Below, piece after piece: positions 34,356 to 44,952 of a DNA stretch of 64,000 nt. The first letter of the stretch is position 1. Every line of letters starts with the position of its first letter. The DNA lies in NCBI RefSeq assembly GCF_031143425.1, contig NC_090446.1, positions 1,024,941,066 through 1,025,005,065 on the forward strand, in the 5' to 3' direction. The translations under genes were made by a program, and so were the position numbers. Below the pieces are notes generated by a model. It was not told the DNA's origin and ran no database searches. It saw nothing but the letters and a program-made list of their open reading frames with translations. The stretch comes from Pleurodeles waltl (taxonomy: Eukaryota; Chordata; Amphibia; Caudata; Salamandridae).

Positions 34356-35122
34356 CAATACCTTCGGGTCAAGTCTATATAAAACTGCAAAAAAAACAAA
34401 ATTAGGTGTTTTGCATGCTTTTGTCATTGGGCTATACTTGGGCTACAGTTGGGTGATATTTGTGCTATATTTGGCACTTTTTTCTTCAGTGGCCATCTTG
34501 GGAGGCTTATTTGTCATGAAGCTCCCTAATTGCCTCTTTTACTGTAGTATCCTAAGTAAAAAATGCTTTCAGTTTTCCACTTCAACTCCATCAAAATGGC
34601 GGCCAGATGTGCCACACTTTTGGCATGAATTCAGAATGTTAGCACTCTAGTTGCTCCTTAGAGCACTGTGGTAAACTGCTGATCACCAGGGAGTTAAATG
34701 GCAGCATGCTGCTGGTGCTATAAGTGCACATTTCAGTCTACATGTCAGGATGTGTTAATGAAATAGAAATGGAACATATTTGAGAACTCACTTAAAACAT
34801 GTCCTAATTCTTCTTTCTACAGCACTAACCATTATTTCTGTGACAAAATGAACCCCCTCATTTTGTTCCTTTTTAAATTAAATGTTTTGCCAGTTTAATT
34901 CAATCAAGATGTCTTCAGGTGTGCCACACTTTTGTCATAAGTAAGACTGTTAATGCACTAGTTGTTCTTTACAACACTCTGAGATCACTTTAGAATTCAA
35001 AGCAATCAACTGACAGGCTGCTCCTGTGGAAGTACATGTTTTACTGAGAATGTTAGATTTAATTCTCATATGACTGAGAAAGATAGTGTGAATTTACAGA
35101 AAATGTGCTCTAATTTTGGCTC
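34356..35122. other. Nothing recognised
   Basis: Contains loosely repeated phrases (CAAGATGGCNGCCAGATGTG, ACACTTTTGNCATNAAT at 34590-34630 and 34905-34940), suggesting an older ~310-bp duplication. No coding signal. Confidence 0.4.
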
Positions 35123-35490
35123 CTGGAACACCTTCCATAACATCTGTGGGAAAACCATGAGAAAACAGTTTTCTCTCAAAAGAGATTCATGAAATCCCAG
35201 CAGAAGGCTCATATAACTCCAGCAACAAATGATTAATATGGTAACTAAAATCTTTTATTACCTTTTGTGACCCTGAAAAACTGCCATACACTACGATGAA
35301 TTATGGGGTGCTATCAAGTATATTGGTCCCAGGATGGCTGCCAGCACTTGCTGATTGAAATGCTAACAGCTAATCAGATCTCACCATGAGATCTGTGCTT
35401 AGGCTCTGCCAAGTTATCTATATTTCTTGTTCCTTCATTATGTCAAAAACCGCTGAACAAATTTACAGCAAATGACAAACAGCATGTTTT
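35123..35490 (+). repeat. Direct repeat, copy 1 (~365 bp)
   Basis: Repeated at 36188-36545 with about 90% similarity by eye: GGGAAAACCATGAGAAAACA, ACTACGATGAATTATGGGGT and CAATCAGATCTCACCATGAG-like stretches in the same order. Confidence 0.88.
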
Positions 35491-35819
35491 CTGGAACAAG
35501 AGCTAACCTTCTTCCAAATTTGGAGTAATTCCATTGAGCAGTTTGGGCTGTAATTGTGTTCAAAATCCCTATGGAAAAATAAATGAAGAAAACACGTTTT
35601 GAAATCCCCCCTTTCTCTTGGCGCCCGTTTGACAGATCATCTTAAAACTTGCAAGACAGTGGCTAAAATGACTGTTGTATTAGTTTTGAACATTTTGTGA
35701 AGATTTGTCAAACGGTGCCAAAGTTATAAAACACTTTTCCTATGGAGACCAGTTCCTAGCTATAACTACCTGCTGGTGACCATCAGTAGTTATTATATAT
35801 ATATGCACAGATATATATA

Positions 35820-36178
35820 TGTCAGTATTTGCCTTTGCTGCTACGTGTGAGGAGTGAAACATCCAGTAGGCTCTGGGCCCCAGGAAGTGGACCCTGAGTA
35901 CACCTGATCATCGCATCGCTACAAAAAATCGCTACAAAAAATGCCTCTTTCTCCCATGGCACGAGACACCAGTATTTACCTTTGCTGCCACTTGTGGGGA
36001 CTTCAACATCCATCAGTAGTGGGCCCCAGGAGGCGAACCCTCAGCACACTTGATCACCGCAAAGCTACAAAAAGTGCCTCTTTCCCATGTTGCGTGGGAT
36101 GCCAGTATTTATCTTTGCTACCACGTGTGGGGACTTCAACATCCAGCAGGCTCTGGGCACAAGGAGAAAATATGCTCT
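35820..36178 (+). repeat. ~125-bp tandem repeat, three units
   Basis: Units carry CCAGTATTTACCTTTGCTGC, GTGGGGACTTCAACATCCA and CGCTACAAAAAGTGCCTCTT. A fourth partial unit follows at 36575-36640. Confidence 0.82.
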
Positions 36179-36187
36179 CCTTTTAGC

Positions 36188-36545
36188 TTCTGGAACAACT
36201 TCCATAACATTTATGGGAAAACCATGAGAAAACAGTTTTCTCTCAAACATAATTCATGAAATCCCAGCAGAAGGTTTAAATATCCCTAGCAACAAATAAA
36301 TAATATTGTAACTAACATCTTTTATCACCTTTTGTGACCCTCAAAAACTGCCATTCACTACGATGAATTATGGGGTGCTATCATGTACGTTGGTCCCAGG
36401 ATGGCTGCCAGGACTTGCTGATTGAAATGCTGACAGCCAATCAGATCTCACCATGAGATCTGTGTTTGGCCTCTGCCAAGGTATCTATATTTCTTGTTCC
36501 TTTATTATGTCAAAAACTGCTGAAAATATTTACACCAAATGACAG
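36188..36545 (+). repeat. Direct repeat, copy 2
   Basis: Second copy of 35123-35490, about 1,065 bp downstream. The tandem repeat lies between the copies, so the whole block looks like a segmental tandem duplication. Confidence 0.88.
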
Positions 36546-37469
36546 ATGTGTTTGCCTCAGTACTATCAAAAGTGACTCTTCCCACTGCAGTGCGGGACAC
36601 CAGTATTTACCTTTGCTGCCACTTGTGGGGACTTAAGCATGTCAGTGACAGGAGGTGGCAGGGCAGGGCCACCCCCCTTGGCTCTCCACTTTGGGCACGG
36701 AGGGAGAGAAAGAGAACTGCTACGTGACTGTGGGCTTGATAGCCTTTTTCATCTGTCCTTCTCCACTTCTACTGTTATTGCTGTCTTTACTGGCATCGGT
36801 CTATCTCTCAGAGTATTTGCAGGCAATGGGAGATGAGTTATTCTGTGGACGGTATGAGGACTTTTTGGCTGGATAACTTTGGCTCCCCCTTTTAGACTTT
36901 TCCTACCCATGGTGAAATGGGGAGAGAGGCTGACTTTCCCTGCATTGTGGTCTCCATGTTGCTTGCTGCATTCCGGTGCTTGATCCCAGCTCATATGCCA
37001 GAGCAGACCACAGGACATCGCCATCTTCGGAGAACTGACTGGGTAAAAGAAGGGGCAATTGTAGCTTACAATTTTAACCCTCATTGTTTTCTTCTCCCTT
37101 GTTTACTGCTAGTGTTTTTATATTAGGGGGGTCTTTCTTTCTCATTTTTATCTTTGCACTTAACTCTTCCTCTGCCACTGTTTATTTTGGCCAGAGCATG
37201 AGAACGGTGACTGAGCAGGACTGTGAATTGCCCTATTACCCCTTAGTAACATAGAACATTCAGCACTTTGGACACACCTACGCCTTGCGTCAGGCATTGA
37301 ATGATTGTAAATGATATAATTAGTGAACACAAACCATATGTTGCTGTACTTACCTAGGGGACCTAGAACGTTAAAGCTGATCAAGTTTGCAAAGGAGCCT
37401 GGAATTTATTAACCCTGCTGCCTTTTAGGATAGCCATCCCATTTTCAGGAAGTTGTTAATCTTCGGCCG

Positions 37470-38100
37470 TAATGGTAAAACGTAAGGCCAACAGTAAAAT
37501 TCCTAACCTAAGGAAAGCAAGAAGACAACTGAGGCACGCAGCGGCAAATGGCACACTTGACAAAATAGATGTACTAATTGAGGAGGTGTAAGTGTCGCTT
37601 GGCCCAAAGGCTAAGGGTAATAAAATAAGGAAGGGAGCGCAAGGGGATATTTCAACTTTCTTTAAACCCAGGAGTACCTGTACAGCGCTCCAGTCCAATA
37701 GTAATACACCTGTAGTTCTGCACCTCATATTTGATGCTAACCCCTGAACAATTGTACCATCTTAGACTCAGCCGTTTAGATGAACACACATCAGATAAAT
37801 CTCCTCTGTTGACACTTACTCCTGGTGTACCTGACTCTGGAGCAAATTCCACTCACTCTCAGATAGTAACAATAAAAAAGAGATAAAGGCACTAAGAGAT
37901 CGCATCACCAGGATGTCCAAAGCTCTTAGTGAAAAATTGGACAGCCTGATGAACCTGGTAACTTTAATCAATACATATCTGATTACTTCACTGCAAAAGG
38001 CAATTCGCACACATAGGAGCCATCCAAAACATGTGGGCAGCACTAGCACCAATAGTATCACTTCACCCTCATCCCCAGTCCTATGTACATCTGAGACACA
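37470..38100 (+). pseudogene. LINE ORF1-like region, decayed
   Basis: Broken frames encode a basic, Lys/Arg-rich start (VKRKANSKIPNLRKARRQLR) and then a helix-prone stretch (SKALSEKLDSLMNLVTLINT). A basic N-terminus followed by a coiled-coil-like segment just upstream of an endonuclease/RT region is what a LINE ORF1 would look like, but I recognise no specific ORF1 family. Multiple stops; cut off by the Harb-2 insertion at 38101. Confidence 0.45.
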
Positions 38101-38103
38101 TAG

Positions 38104-38431
38104 CGGGTCATTCCAACCCTGGCGGTCAGTGTTAAAGTGGCGGCTAACCCGCCAACAGGCTGGCGGTTAAAAAAATGGAATTCCGACCCTGGCGGAAACC
38201 GCAAACAGAGACCGCCACTTCAACACTCCGACCGCCACGGCGGGACAAACAAACAGCGTGGCGGTCACCGCCAACAGACAGGCGGGAGTCAATGTACCGC
38301 CCACCCTATCACAACCCACCAATCCAACACCTTTTCCGGGGCGGTAGCCCCCCCGATAAAAACACGGCGGAAACAGCCATTTCGAATGGAAAACGCTCAC
38401 CTCCATACACCCCACGAGGAATCTGGACAGC
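38104..38431. promoter_or_regulatory. Left subterminal region of Harb-2
   Basis: More than a dozen GGCGG/CCGCC motifs on both strands between the terminus and the transposase start, including TGGCGGTTAAAAAAATGG. A mirrored cluster lies at 46745-47005. Probable binding sites for the element's Myb proteins and site of the transposase promoter; neither is proven by sequence alone. Confidence 0.55.
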
Positions 38432-38982
38432 ATGGAACCCGAACTCCACATCCTCCCAGCTATTGTCTTCCTGCTCCTCTACCAGGAGCACGAACGCCGG
38501 CGCAGAAGACTACGGTGAGTACTGCACCTACGACACAGGGGAGGGGGGAGGCAAAAAATTACGGGGACACACATACGCGACACACCCACCCCCACCCTCA
38601 CCCACTACAACACACACATCAATGCATAGCAATACATCACAGTTACACCCCCCAAGCCCCCCGGAAGAATGCAAAGACAAAAGGAAATGATCATAAACAG
38701 TTTAATATATTGTATCACTGGCTTATAAATATATCACACATCTAAAACTACTATATACATAAATATTAAAAGTCCGATAATTTTTGCAGGCATTGTCCGT
38801 GGACCACTGGGCCCAAATCACATGGGCAAAGCCCACACAGGATACCTGACACCAACGGAGAGAACACTGCAGGGGCATCAGATAGCAAAACTACAGGCAC
38901 CTCAGGGGGAAGGGAAGGGGGGGCACCTCAGCCAGATGAGTCCACGACGCCAGATCCACAAGGGGCCTCCATGGCCACTGTG

Positions 38983-39272
38983 CCATCCTGGGGAGTGCAA
39001 AGCCACAGTCTCTCAAGTCTCTGCAGTGGGTGGGTTGCCCACTGTGCCATCCTGGGGAGTGCAAAGCCACAGTCTCTCAAGTCTCTGCAGTGGGTGGGTT
39101 GCCCACTGTGCCTTCCTGGGAAGTGCAAAGCCACAGTCTCTCAAGTCTCTGCAGTGGGTGGGTTGCCCACTGTGCCATCCTGGGGAGTGCAAAGCCACAG
39201 TCTTTCAAGTCTCTACAGTGGGTGGGTTTGCCACTGTTCAGTCCTGGGGAGTGCAAAGCCACAGTCTCACAA
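38983..39272 (+). repeat. 64-bp tandem repeat, about 4.5 units
   Basis: Unit TGCCATCCTGGGGAGTGCAA, AGCCACAGTCTCTCAAGTCT, CTGCAGTGGGTGGGTTGCCC. Located in the transposase intron. The unit is present in fewer than two diverged copies in Harb-1 (6760-6845, inverted), so it expanded in this copy or lineage. Confidence 0.92.
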
Positions 39273-39374
39273 GTGGATGACAGTCTCCACTGGTTCTGGA
39301 GGGGGCTTGGTTCCCAGAGTGCTTCGTGCAGCCCTGCCCGACACAGATGAGGGCCTGCCCCTTCTGCCAATGGG

Positions 39375-40255
39375 CCAGCGGTGCTTGAGACGGTGGTGCC
39401 CTGTTCAGCGGTGCTTGAGATGAAGGGCACAGTTCAGCGGTGCTTGAGATGAAGGGCCCTGTTCAGCGGTTCTTGAGACGGCGGTGCCCTGTTCAGCGGT
39501 GCTTGAGACAGCGGTGCCCTGTTCAGCAGTGCTTGAGACGGCGGTGCCCTGTTCAGCGGTGCTTGAGATGAAGGGCACAGTTCAGCGGTGCTTGAGACGG
39601 CGGTGCCCTGTTCAGCGGTGCTTGAGACGGCGGTGCCCTGTTCAGCGGTGCTTGAGATGAAGGGCACAGTTCAGCGGTGCTTGAGACGGCGGTGCCCTGT
39701 TCAGCGGTGCTTGAGATGAAGGGCCCTGTTCAGCGGTTCTTGAGACGGCGGTGCCCTGTTCAGCGGTGCTTGAAACGGCGGTGCCCTGTTCAGCGGTGCT
39801 TGAGACGGCGGTGCCCTGTTCAGCGGTTCTTGAGATGAAGGGCCCTGTTCAGCGGTTCTTGAGACGGCGGTGCCCTGTTCAGCGGTGCTTGAGACGGCGG
39901 TGCCCTGTTCAGCGGTTCTTGAGATGAAGGGCACAGTTCAGCGGTTCTTGAGATGAAGGGCACAGTTCAGCGGTGGTTGAGATGAAGGGCCCTGTTCAGC
40001 GGTTCTTGAGACGGCGGTGCCCTGTTCAGCGGTGCTTGAGACGGCGGTGCCCTGTTCAGCGGTTCTTGAGATGAAGGGCACAGTTCAGCGGTTCTTGAGA
40101 TGAATGGGCACAGTTCAGCGGTTCTTGAGACGGCGGTGCCCTGTTCAGCGGTGCTTGAGACGGCGAAGCCCTGTTCAGCGGTTCTCGAGATGAAGGGCAC
40201 AGTTCAGCGGTTCTTGAGATGAAGGGCCCTGTTCAGCGGTGCTTGAGATGAGTGT
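39375..40255 (+). repeat. 29/30-bp minisatellite, about 30 units
   Basis: Two interspersed unit types: GTTCAGCGGTGCTTGAGACG with GCGGTGCCCT (30 bp) and GTTCAGCGGTTCTTGAGATG with AAGGGCACA (29 bp). It lies at the same place as the 34-bp minisatellite of Harb-1 and shares the GTTCAGCGGTGCTT core. Confidence 0.92.
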
Positions 40256-42951
40256 CCAGGTCAGCGGATCCGGCCATGGCATGGATGTCACTCGCCACCT
40301 GACGTGGCTGGCGGGGCCTTCCTGCCCATCTGTCTGGTGGCTTGCGGGGCCCTCCTGGGCTGCAGTACCGGGCCTCTGGGTGTCCTCCTGCCCACCTGGG
40401 ACGTGGCTTGCGGGGCCCTCCTGGGCTGCAGTAACGGGCCTCTGGGTGTCCTCCTGCACACCTGGGATGGGGCTGGTGGGGCCCTCCTGGCCAGCTGGTC
40501 TGCTGCCGAACTTCTCGGGCGTGCTGCCCTTCCCACCCTTCCCTGGTCGCCTGAGGCCCTTTCCCACCTTTGGCGGTGTGCCAGGTGGCACCCCACTTCA
40601 TGCTGGAGCCATGGTAGGGATTTTGGTCCCTGGTGTCTTTAGCCTCTCGCGCCGGGCACTGGCAATCTTCGGATGCTTTTCTGGGGGTGGGCTGGCCGTG
40701 CCTTGGCTCCTAGCTGAACTGGCTGCCCTTAAGGGTGGGGGACTCCACAGTCCATGGCAAACCTTCTTAATAGGTCCCGGTTTTGTGGTGGCTGAGGTGC
40801 TGATTGGAGTCTTATGAGATGGACGGGGTGGGGGAGTTGTTGGAAAGAGGTTAAGGTTGGAAAGGAAAAGCAATTTCGAAAGAGAGGGACGGGTAGGTGT
40901 AGTGGGTATGGGAGTGGAGGAAGAGGATGTGGTTGTAGGAGTGTGAAGTCTGGTGTCTTTGGGTGCAGGTGCTTGGGCTGGAGGCTGTCTTGAGGTGGAT
41001 GGCTGTTGGGTGGGTGGCTGCCTGCGTTTGTGTAGTTTGGAAGAGGGGGTGACAGACACACTGGGAGAGGACACAGGGGACGTGTAAATGGTAGTGGGGG
41101 TGGTGACTGCACGTTTGCGGAGTGTTCTGGTGGGTGTGCTGGTGATGGACGTAGTGGCTGAAGATGTTGTACATGCAAGTGTGAGTGGAGACGTCACAGG
41201 GAGGGAGGAGGGAGACGAGGAGGAGGGGGACACAGTGGAGGCAGTGGGTGTTGGTATGTCTGCATGTGGATGTTGCTTGTGTGAATGCTTGTGTGATGTT
41301 TGGTGCTTATGTTTGCCTGAGCTTCCCTTGCGTGTTGAGGTGTGTGCAGGCTGGTCTGATGGTGTGTCTGGGATAGGCTGGGGTACAGGGGATTGGGTCT
41401 GGGTGGAGGAAGTTGGAGGGGGGAGGCTAGACACAGGGACAATGGCTGCCGTCAGTGCTGAGGCCAGAGCGTTGAACGATCGCTGATGGGCAGCCTGACC
41501 AAAATGAATGCCCTCCAGGTATGCATTACTCTGGTGCACCTCCCTTTCTACACCCTGGATGGCATTCAAAAGGGTAGACTGCCCAACAATGATGGTCATC
41601 AGGAGGTCAATGACCTCCTCACTGAGGGCAGCAGGGGTGACAAGGGCAGGACCTGAGGTGCCTGGGGCGAAGGAGATGCCCACCTTCCTGGGTGAGCGGG
41701 CACGGGGCAAACGCTGAAGGGCTGCTGGGAGGGCGGTGCTGGTGCGCTGGGTGGCGGCTGTACCTGTTGTTGCGGGGGGCACGGATGTTGCCGCCACCAC
41801 AAGGGAGCTCCCTTCAGAGGACGAGTCGCTGTCACTGACATCAGCACGAGTCCCCGCTGTGGAGCTCCCCTCGCCCTCCGTCCCACTGGTGTATTCGGAC
41901 TCTGTTGCATGGCCCTCCAGGGCCATGTGGGATGCAGGTCCCTCGTGCTCCGATGCCACTTCTCCTCCGCCTGATGATGCTAATGCACACATGAACAGGA
42001 AGACCACAAAAAAGGGGGGGGGGAGAAATAAAGACATGTTGAGTGCATGCATTGGTGACACCGTTGGCGGAGAGGACAGACACAGAAGCACCCTGCACTA
42101 CGCCACGCACTTGGGGTCCACTACTCAATCCGTGGGACATGGCCTACAAGCCTGTGGATGACAACTGCACACATAGATGACATAGGGCCATGGATACCTG
42201 TACTTGGCACCCTACAGAGGTGGGGGACGGGGGCACAGGGCCATGCCTTACGGAGGGGCCTAGCCTACAGAAATCGCCCTGGCCTACGGATACCCACAGC
42301 CCTCCTCCCCCACCCAGACACCTCCACTGCGCGCAAAGTCAGCAGAATGTGTTTGTACTCACCACCTTGTGTCTGCTGTGATGTCCTCACGCGCCCATCC
42401 AAATCGGGGTAGGCCACCGCCAGGATCCGGGACATCAGGTGGGTCAAAGTACGACTGGCACCCCTCCCACGTTGGGAGGCCATCCCCAGCTGAGCCTCCG
42501 CCGTCTTCCTGCTCCAGCGTCGGATGTCCTCCCACCTCTTCCGGCAGTGGGTGCCCCGTCTGTTGTGGACCCCCAGGGTCCGGACGTCCTTGGCGATGGC
42601 ACGCCAAATAGCGACTTTCTGGTGGGCGCTGACCTATGTGACATGTACAGGGAGAGAAAAATATTCATCACCTTCTGCATGCTCGATGTGAGTGGCCCCC
42701 CATCCCCGCCCTTGCCATGTGGCACATGCTCTCATCTGTCGTTTGATGCATGCCTCAATCGCTCCCCTCCCCACCATCTTTCATCCACCCCACTCAACAC
42801 AGGCATTGCCCACTAAGCATGGTCCCAGTGTACCTACCTGTTGGTCTGGAGGACCGTAGAGTTGCGCATACTGGGGGAGGACCCCATCCACAAGTTTCTC
42901 CAACTCCTCCGATGTGAAGGCAGGGGCCCTTTACCCAGTCGCATGAGCCAT
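40175..42951 (-). pseudogene. Harbinger Myb2: second Myb/SANT-like protein, Harb-2 copy, nearly intact
   Basis: Exon 1 at 42838-42951 (MAHATG, then FTSEELEKLVDGVLPQYAQL; donor CAG|GTAGGT), exon 2 at 42363-42633 (IWRAIAKDVRTLGVHNRRG and HCRKRWEDIRRWSRK, completing the SANT domain; donor GTGAGT), exon 3 from 41979 (acceptor TGCATTAG). Exon sizes 114 and 271 bp and phases are identical in Harb-1. Exon 3 is open for 460 codons: Ser/Thr/Pro-rich with a His/Lys-rich patch (GKHKHQTSHKHSHKQHPH). Lesions: GAA to TAA at codon 7, and TGA at 40598-40600; after that the same frame continues with GQEDTQRP/AQEGPASH repeats to 40175. Role inferred: DNA-binding partner of the transposase or regulator. The gene sits antisense in the transposase intron. 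Confidence 0.82.
40320..40500 (-). repeat. 66-bp coding repeat of Myb2 tail
   Basis: Two to three units, 22 codons each, with AQEGPASHVPGGQEDTQRP. This position in Harb-1 holds 18-20-codon units sharing AQEGP. Confidence 0.75.
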
Positions 42952-43414
42952 TGTCTCTTCCAGACCGAGGTCACAGCAGCACTTGCAGTATAGGTCCTCT
43001 CCTGTGGAAGATCAGGTATCGAGTGATTAAGCAGATAGAAAATGGCGGTCACGCCCGCGGCGGTGCGTACCGCGGCGGTGCGTACCACGACCGCCGGCGC
43101 ACATCGTCATTGGCTCCTGAAACCCATAGGGTTCAACGTTAACCAATGCGGCTTTGCGCCGCGGTCTTCGACCGCCTACCGCCACGGTGTGCCACGCCAG
43201 CGCATTGACCTCACATCCCACTGTCGCACTTCACAGTTCAGGCAGCCGCCATTTCAAGGGCCCACATGGCTTAATTTCTACTGCGTCACACATACCTAGG
43301 CCTTGCATCAACACTCATACAAACTTTTCAATGCATTGGGAATCGTGTTATGTGCAAGCTGTGGGAACGTACCTTTGGGTTGTTTGACTCTGTGCTCGCT
43401 GTTGTCCTTCATAG
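42952..43414. promoter_or_regulatory. Myb2 upstream region / end of transposase intron, Harb-2
   Basis: CG-rich core at 43045-43205 with repeated GCGGCGGTGCGTACC motifs, conserved with Harb-1. Probable Myb2 promoter. No TATA box seen. Confidence 0.45.
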
Positions 43415-44738
43415 GCACCGTCCGCTGGGACATGCGAGGAGATGGAGGAATCTTCCCGTGTACAGACCGCTAGTGGACCTGTCGACAATGGAGGAACGAC
43501 ATGTCATACTGACATACAGGCTTGACCGAGCCACTATACAGGAACTGTGTGCCCAGCTGGAGCCAGACCTGATGTCACCCATCCGCCAACCCACAGGGAT
43601 CCCCCCTCTAGTGCAGGTGCTGTCAGTACTACATTTCTTTGCAAGTGGCTCATTTCAAACAACAGTGGCCATATCATCAGAGATGTCCCAGCCCATGTTT
43701 TCCAAGGTGTTGTCCAGAGTGTTGTCTGCCCTGCTCAAACACATGCAGAGCTATATCATTTTCCCTGAGGTGGGGGATTTGGTTACAGTGAAGGGTGATT
43801 TCTATGCCCTTGGACATATTCCCAACATCATTGGTGCCATTGATGGGACCCATGTTGCTTTGGTCCCCCCCAGCAGGAGTGAACAGGTGTACAAGAACAG
43901 GAAGAGTTATCATTCCATGAATGTACAGATGGTGTGTTTGGCTGACCTGTACATCTCCCATGTTAATGCCAAGTTCCCTAGGTCAGTGCATGACGCGTAC
44001 ATCATGCGGAATAGCAGCATCCCTTACGTGATGGGTCAACTCCAGAGGCACCGTGTGTGGCTAATTGGTGACTCTGGTTACCCAAACCTGTCCTGGCTAC
44101 TGACCCCAGTGAGGAATCCCAGGACAAGGGCAGAGGAACGGTACAAAAGAGGCCCATGGGCGGACTAGGAGGGTGATCGAGCAAACCTTTGGCCTCCTGA
44201 AGGCCAGGTTCAGGTGCCTCCATATGATAGGTGGATCCCTAATGTACTCACCAAAGAAGGTGTACCAGATCATCGTGGCCTGCTGTATGCTTCACAACCT
44301 GGCTTTGCGACACCAGGTGCCTTTTCTGCTGGAGGATGGTCCAGATGGTGGTGTTGTAGCAGCTGTGGAGCCTGTGGAGAGTGAAGAGGAGGAAGCCGAA
44401 GAGGACGACATAGAGAACAGGAACACAGTAATACAGCAGTATTTTCAATGACACACAGGTAAGAGTACACACCGGCATATTACATTTACTTAAAGACTCC
44501 TATCTCTCTACTGTCTGACTTTTTCCCCCAGTGTATGGTAACTGAGTTATGACTTCCCCTTCCATTTTCAGAGCTGTGGGCCCCACTGCGTGACATCTGC
44601 TTTGTTGCCCCATGGACTACAGCTGTGTGACAGCGGTTTGTTGGCATCACAATGTAAATGAACATTTTGACACGGTCATGTCTAATACATTTGTTCAAAA
44701 TCACAGCCAGAGTCCAGATTGTTTTGTGCAATAAGTGT

Positions 44739-44744
44739 GTTTAT
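44739..44744 (-). terminator. Poly(A) signal of Myb1 in Harb-2
   Basis: AATAAA on the minus strand (GTTTATT on the plus strand), about 200 bases beyond the Myb1 stop. Transposase and Myb1 converge here, so their 3' ends probably overlap. Confidence 0.6.
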
Positions 44745-44952
44745 TCAAGTGCTCTAAATTGGTGGGTGGTTGCAAATCGGTGAGGGTGGAGGATTGTCCA
44801 TGGCAGAGTCCAGACTATCAGTATCACAGGTGCATTGTCCAAATGCCTGTGGAAAGTGGAGCAGGGTCAGTTTAAGGTTGGACAGGGTGTCAATGTGGGA
44901 CAGTGGGATGACAATCAGGGCGGTATCCTTTGCTGGCGGGGGTCTTGACATC

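Larger units (their letters stand above)
38432..44451 (+). pseudogene. Harbinger DDE transposase (HARBI1-like), Harb-2 copy, one frameshift
   Basis: Exon 1 (38432-38514) encodes MEPELHILPAIVFLLLYQEH and an Arg-rich end, with donor CG|GTGAGT in phase 2. Exon 2 starts at the acceptor CTTCATAG at 43414 and resumes in matching phase with RHRPLGHARRWRNLPVYRPL. The DDE triad is visible: Asp in GAIDGTHV, Asp in GDSGYPNL, Glu in RRVIEQTFGLLKARF. The C-terminal MLHNLALR motif and an acidic tail (ESEEEEAEEDD) end at TGA 44449-44451. The only lesion seen is one extra base in GTACAAAAGAGG near 44145; Harb-1 reads GTACAATGAGG and keeps the frame. The ~4.9-kb intron contains Myb2 on the opposite strand. 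A GTAAGA donor follows the stop at 44459, so the 3' untranslated region is probably spliced. About 370 residues, usual for HARBI1-type nucleases. Confidence 0.9.

Noticed and set aside
38101..38104. Four-base duplication ATAG at Harb-2
   Set aside because: ATAG is possible, but the superfamily makes 3-bp duplications and the extra A can belong to the element's CCCCCA end; TAG is preferred.
39375..40255. Regular short repeats that could be mistaken for a CRISPR array
   Set aside because: Units are contiguous with no unique spacers, and the context is a eukaryotic transposon.
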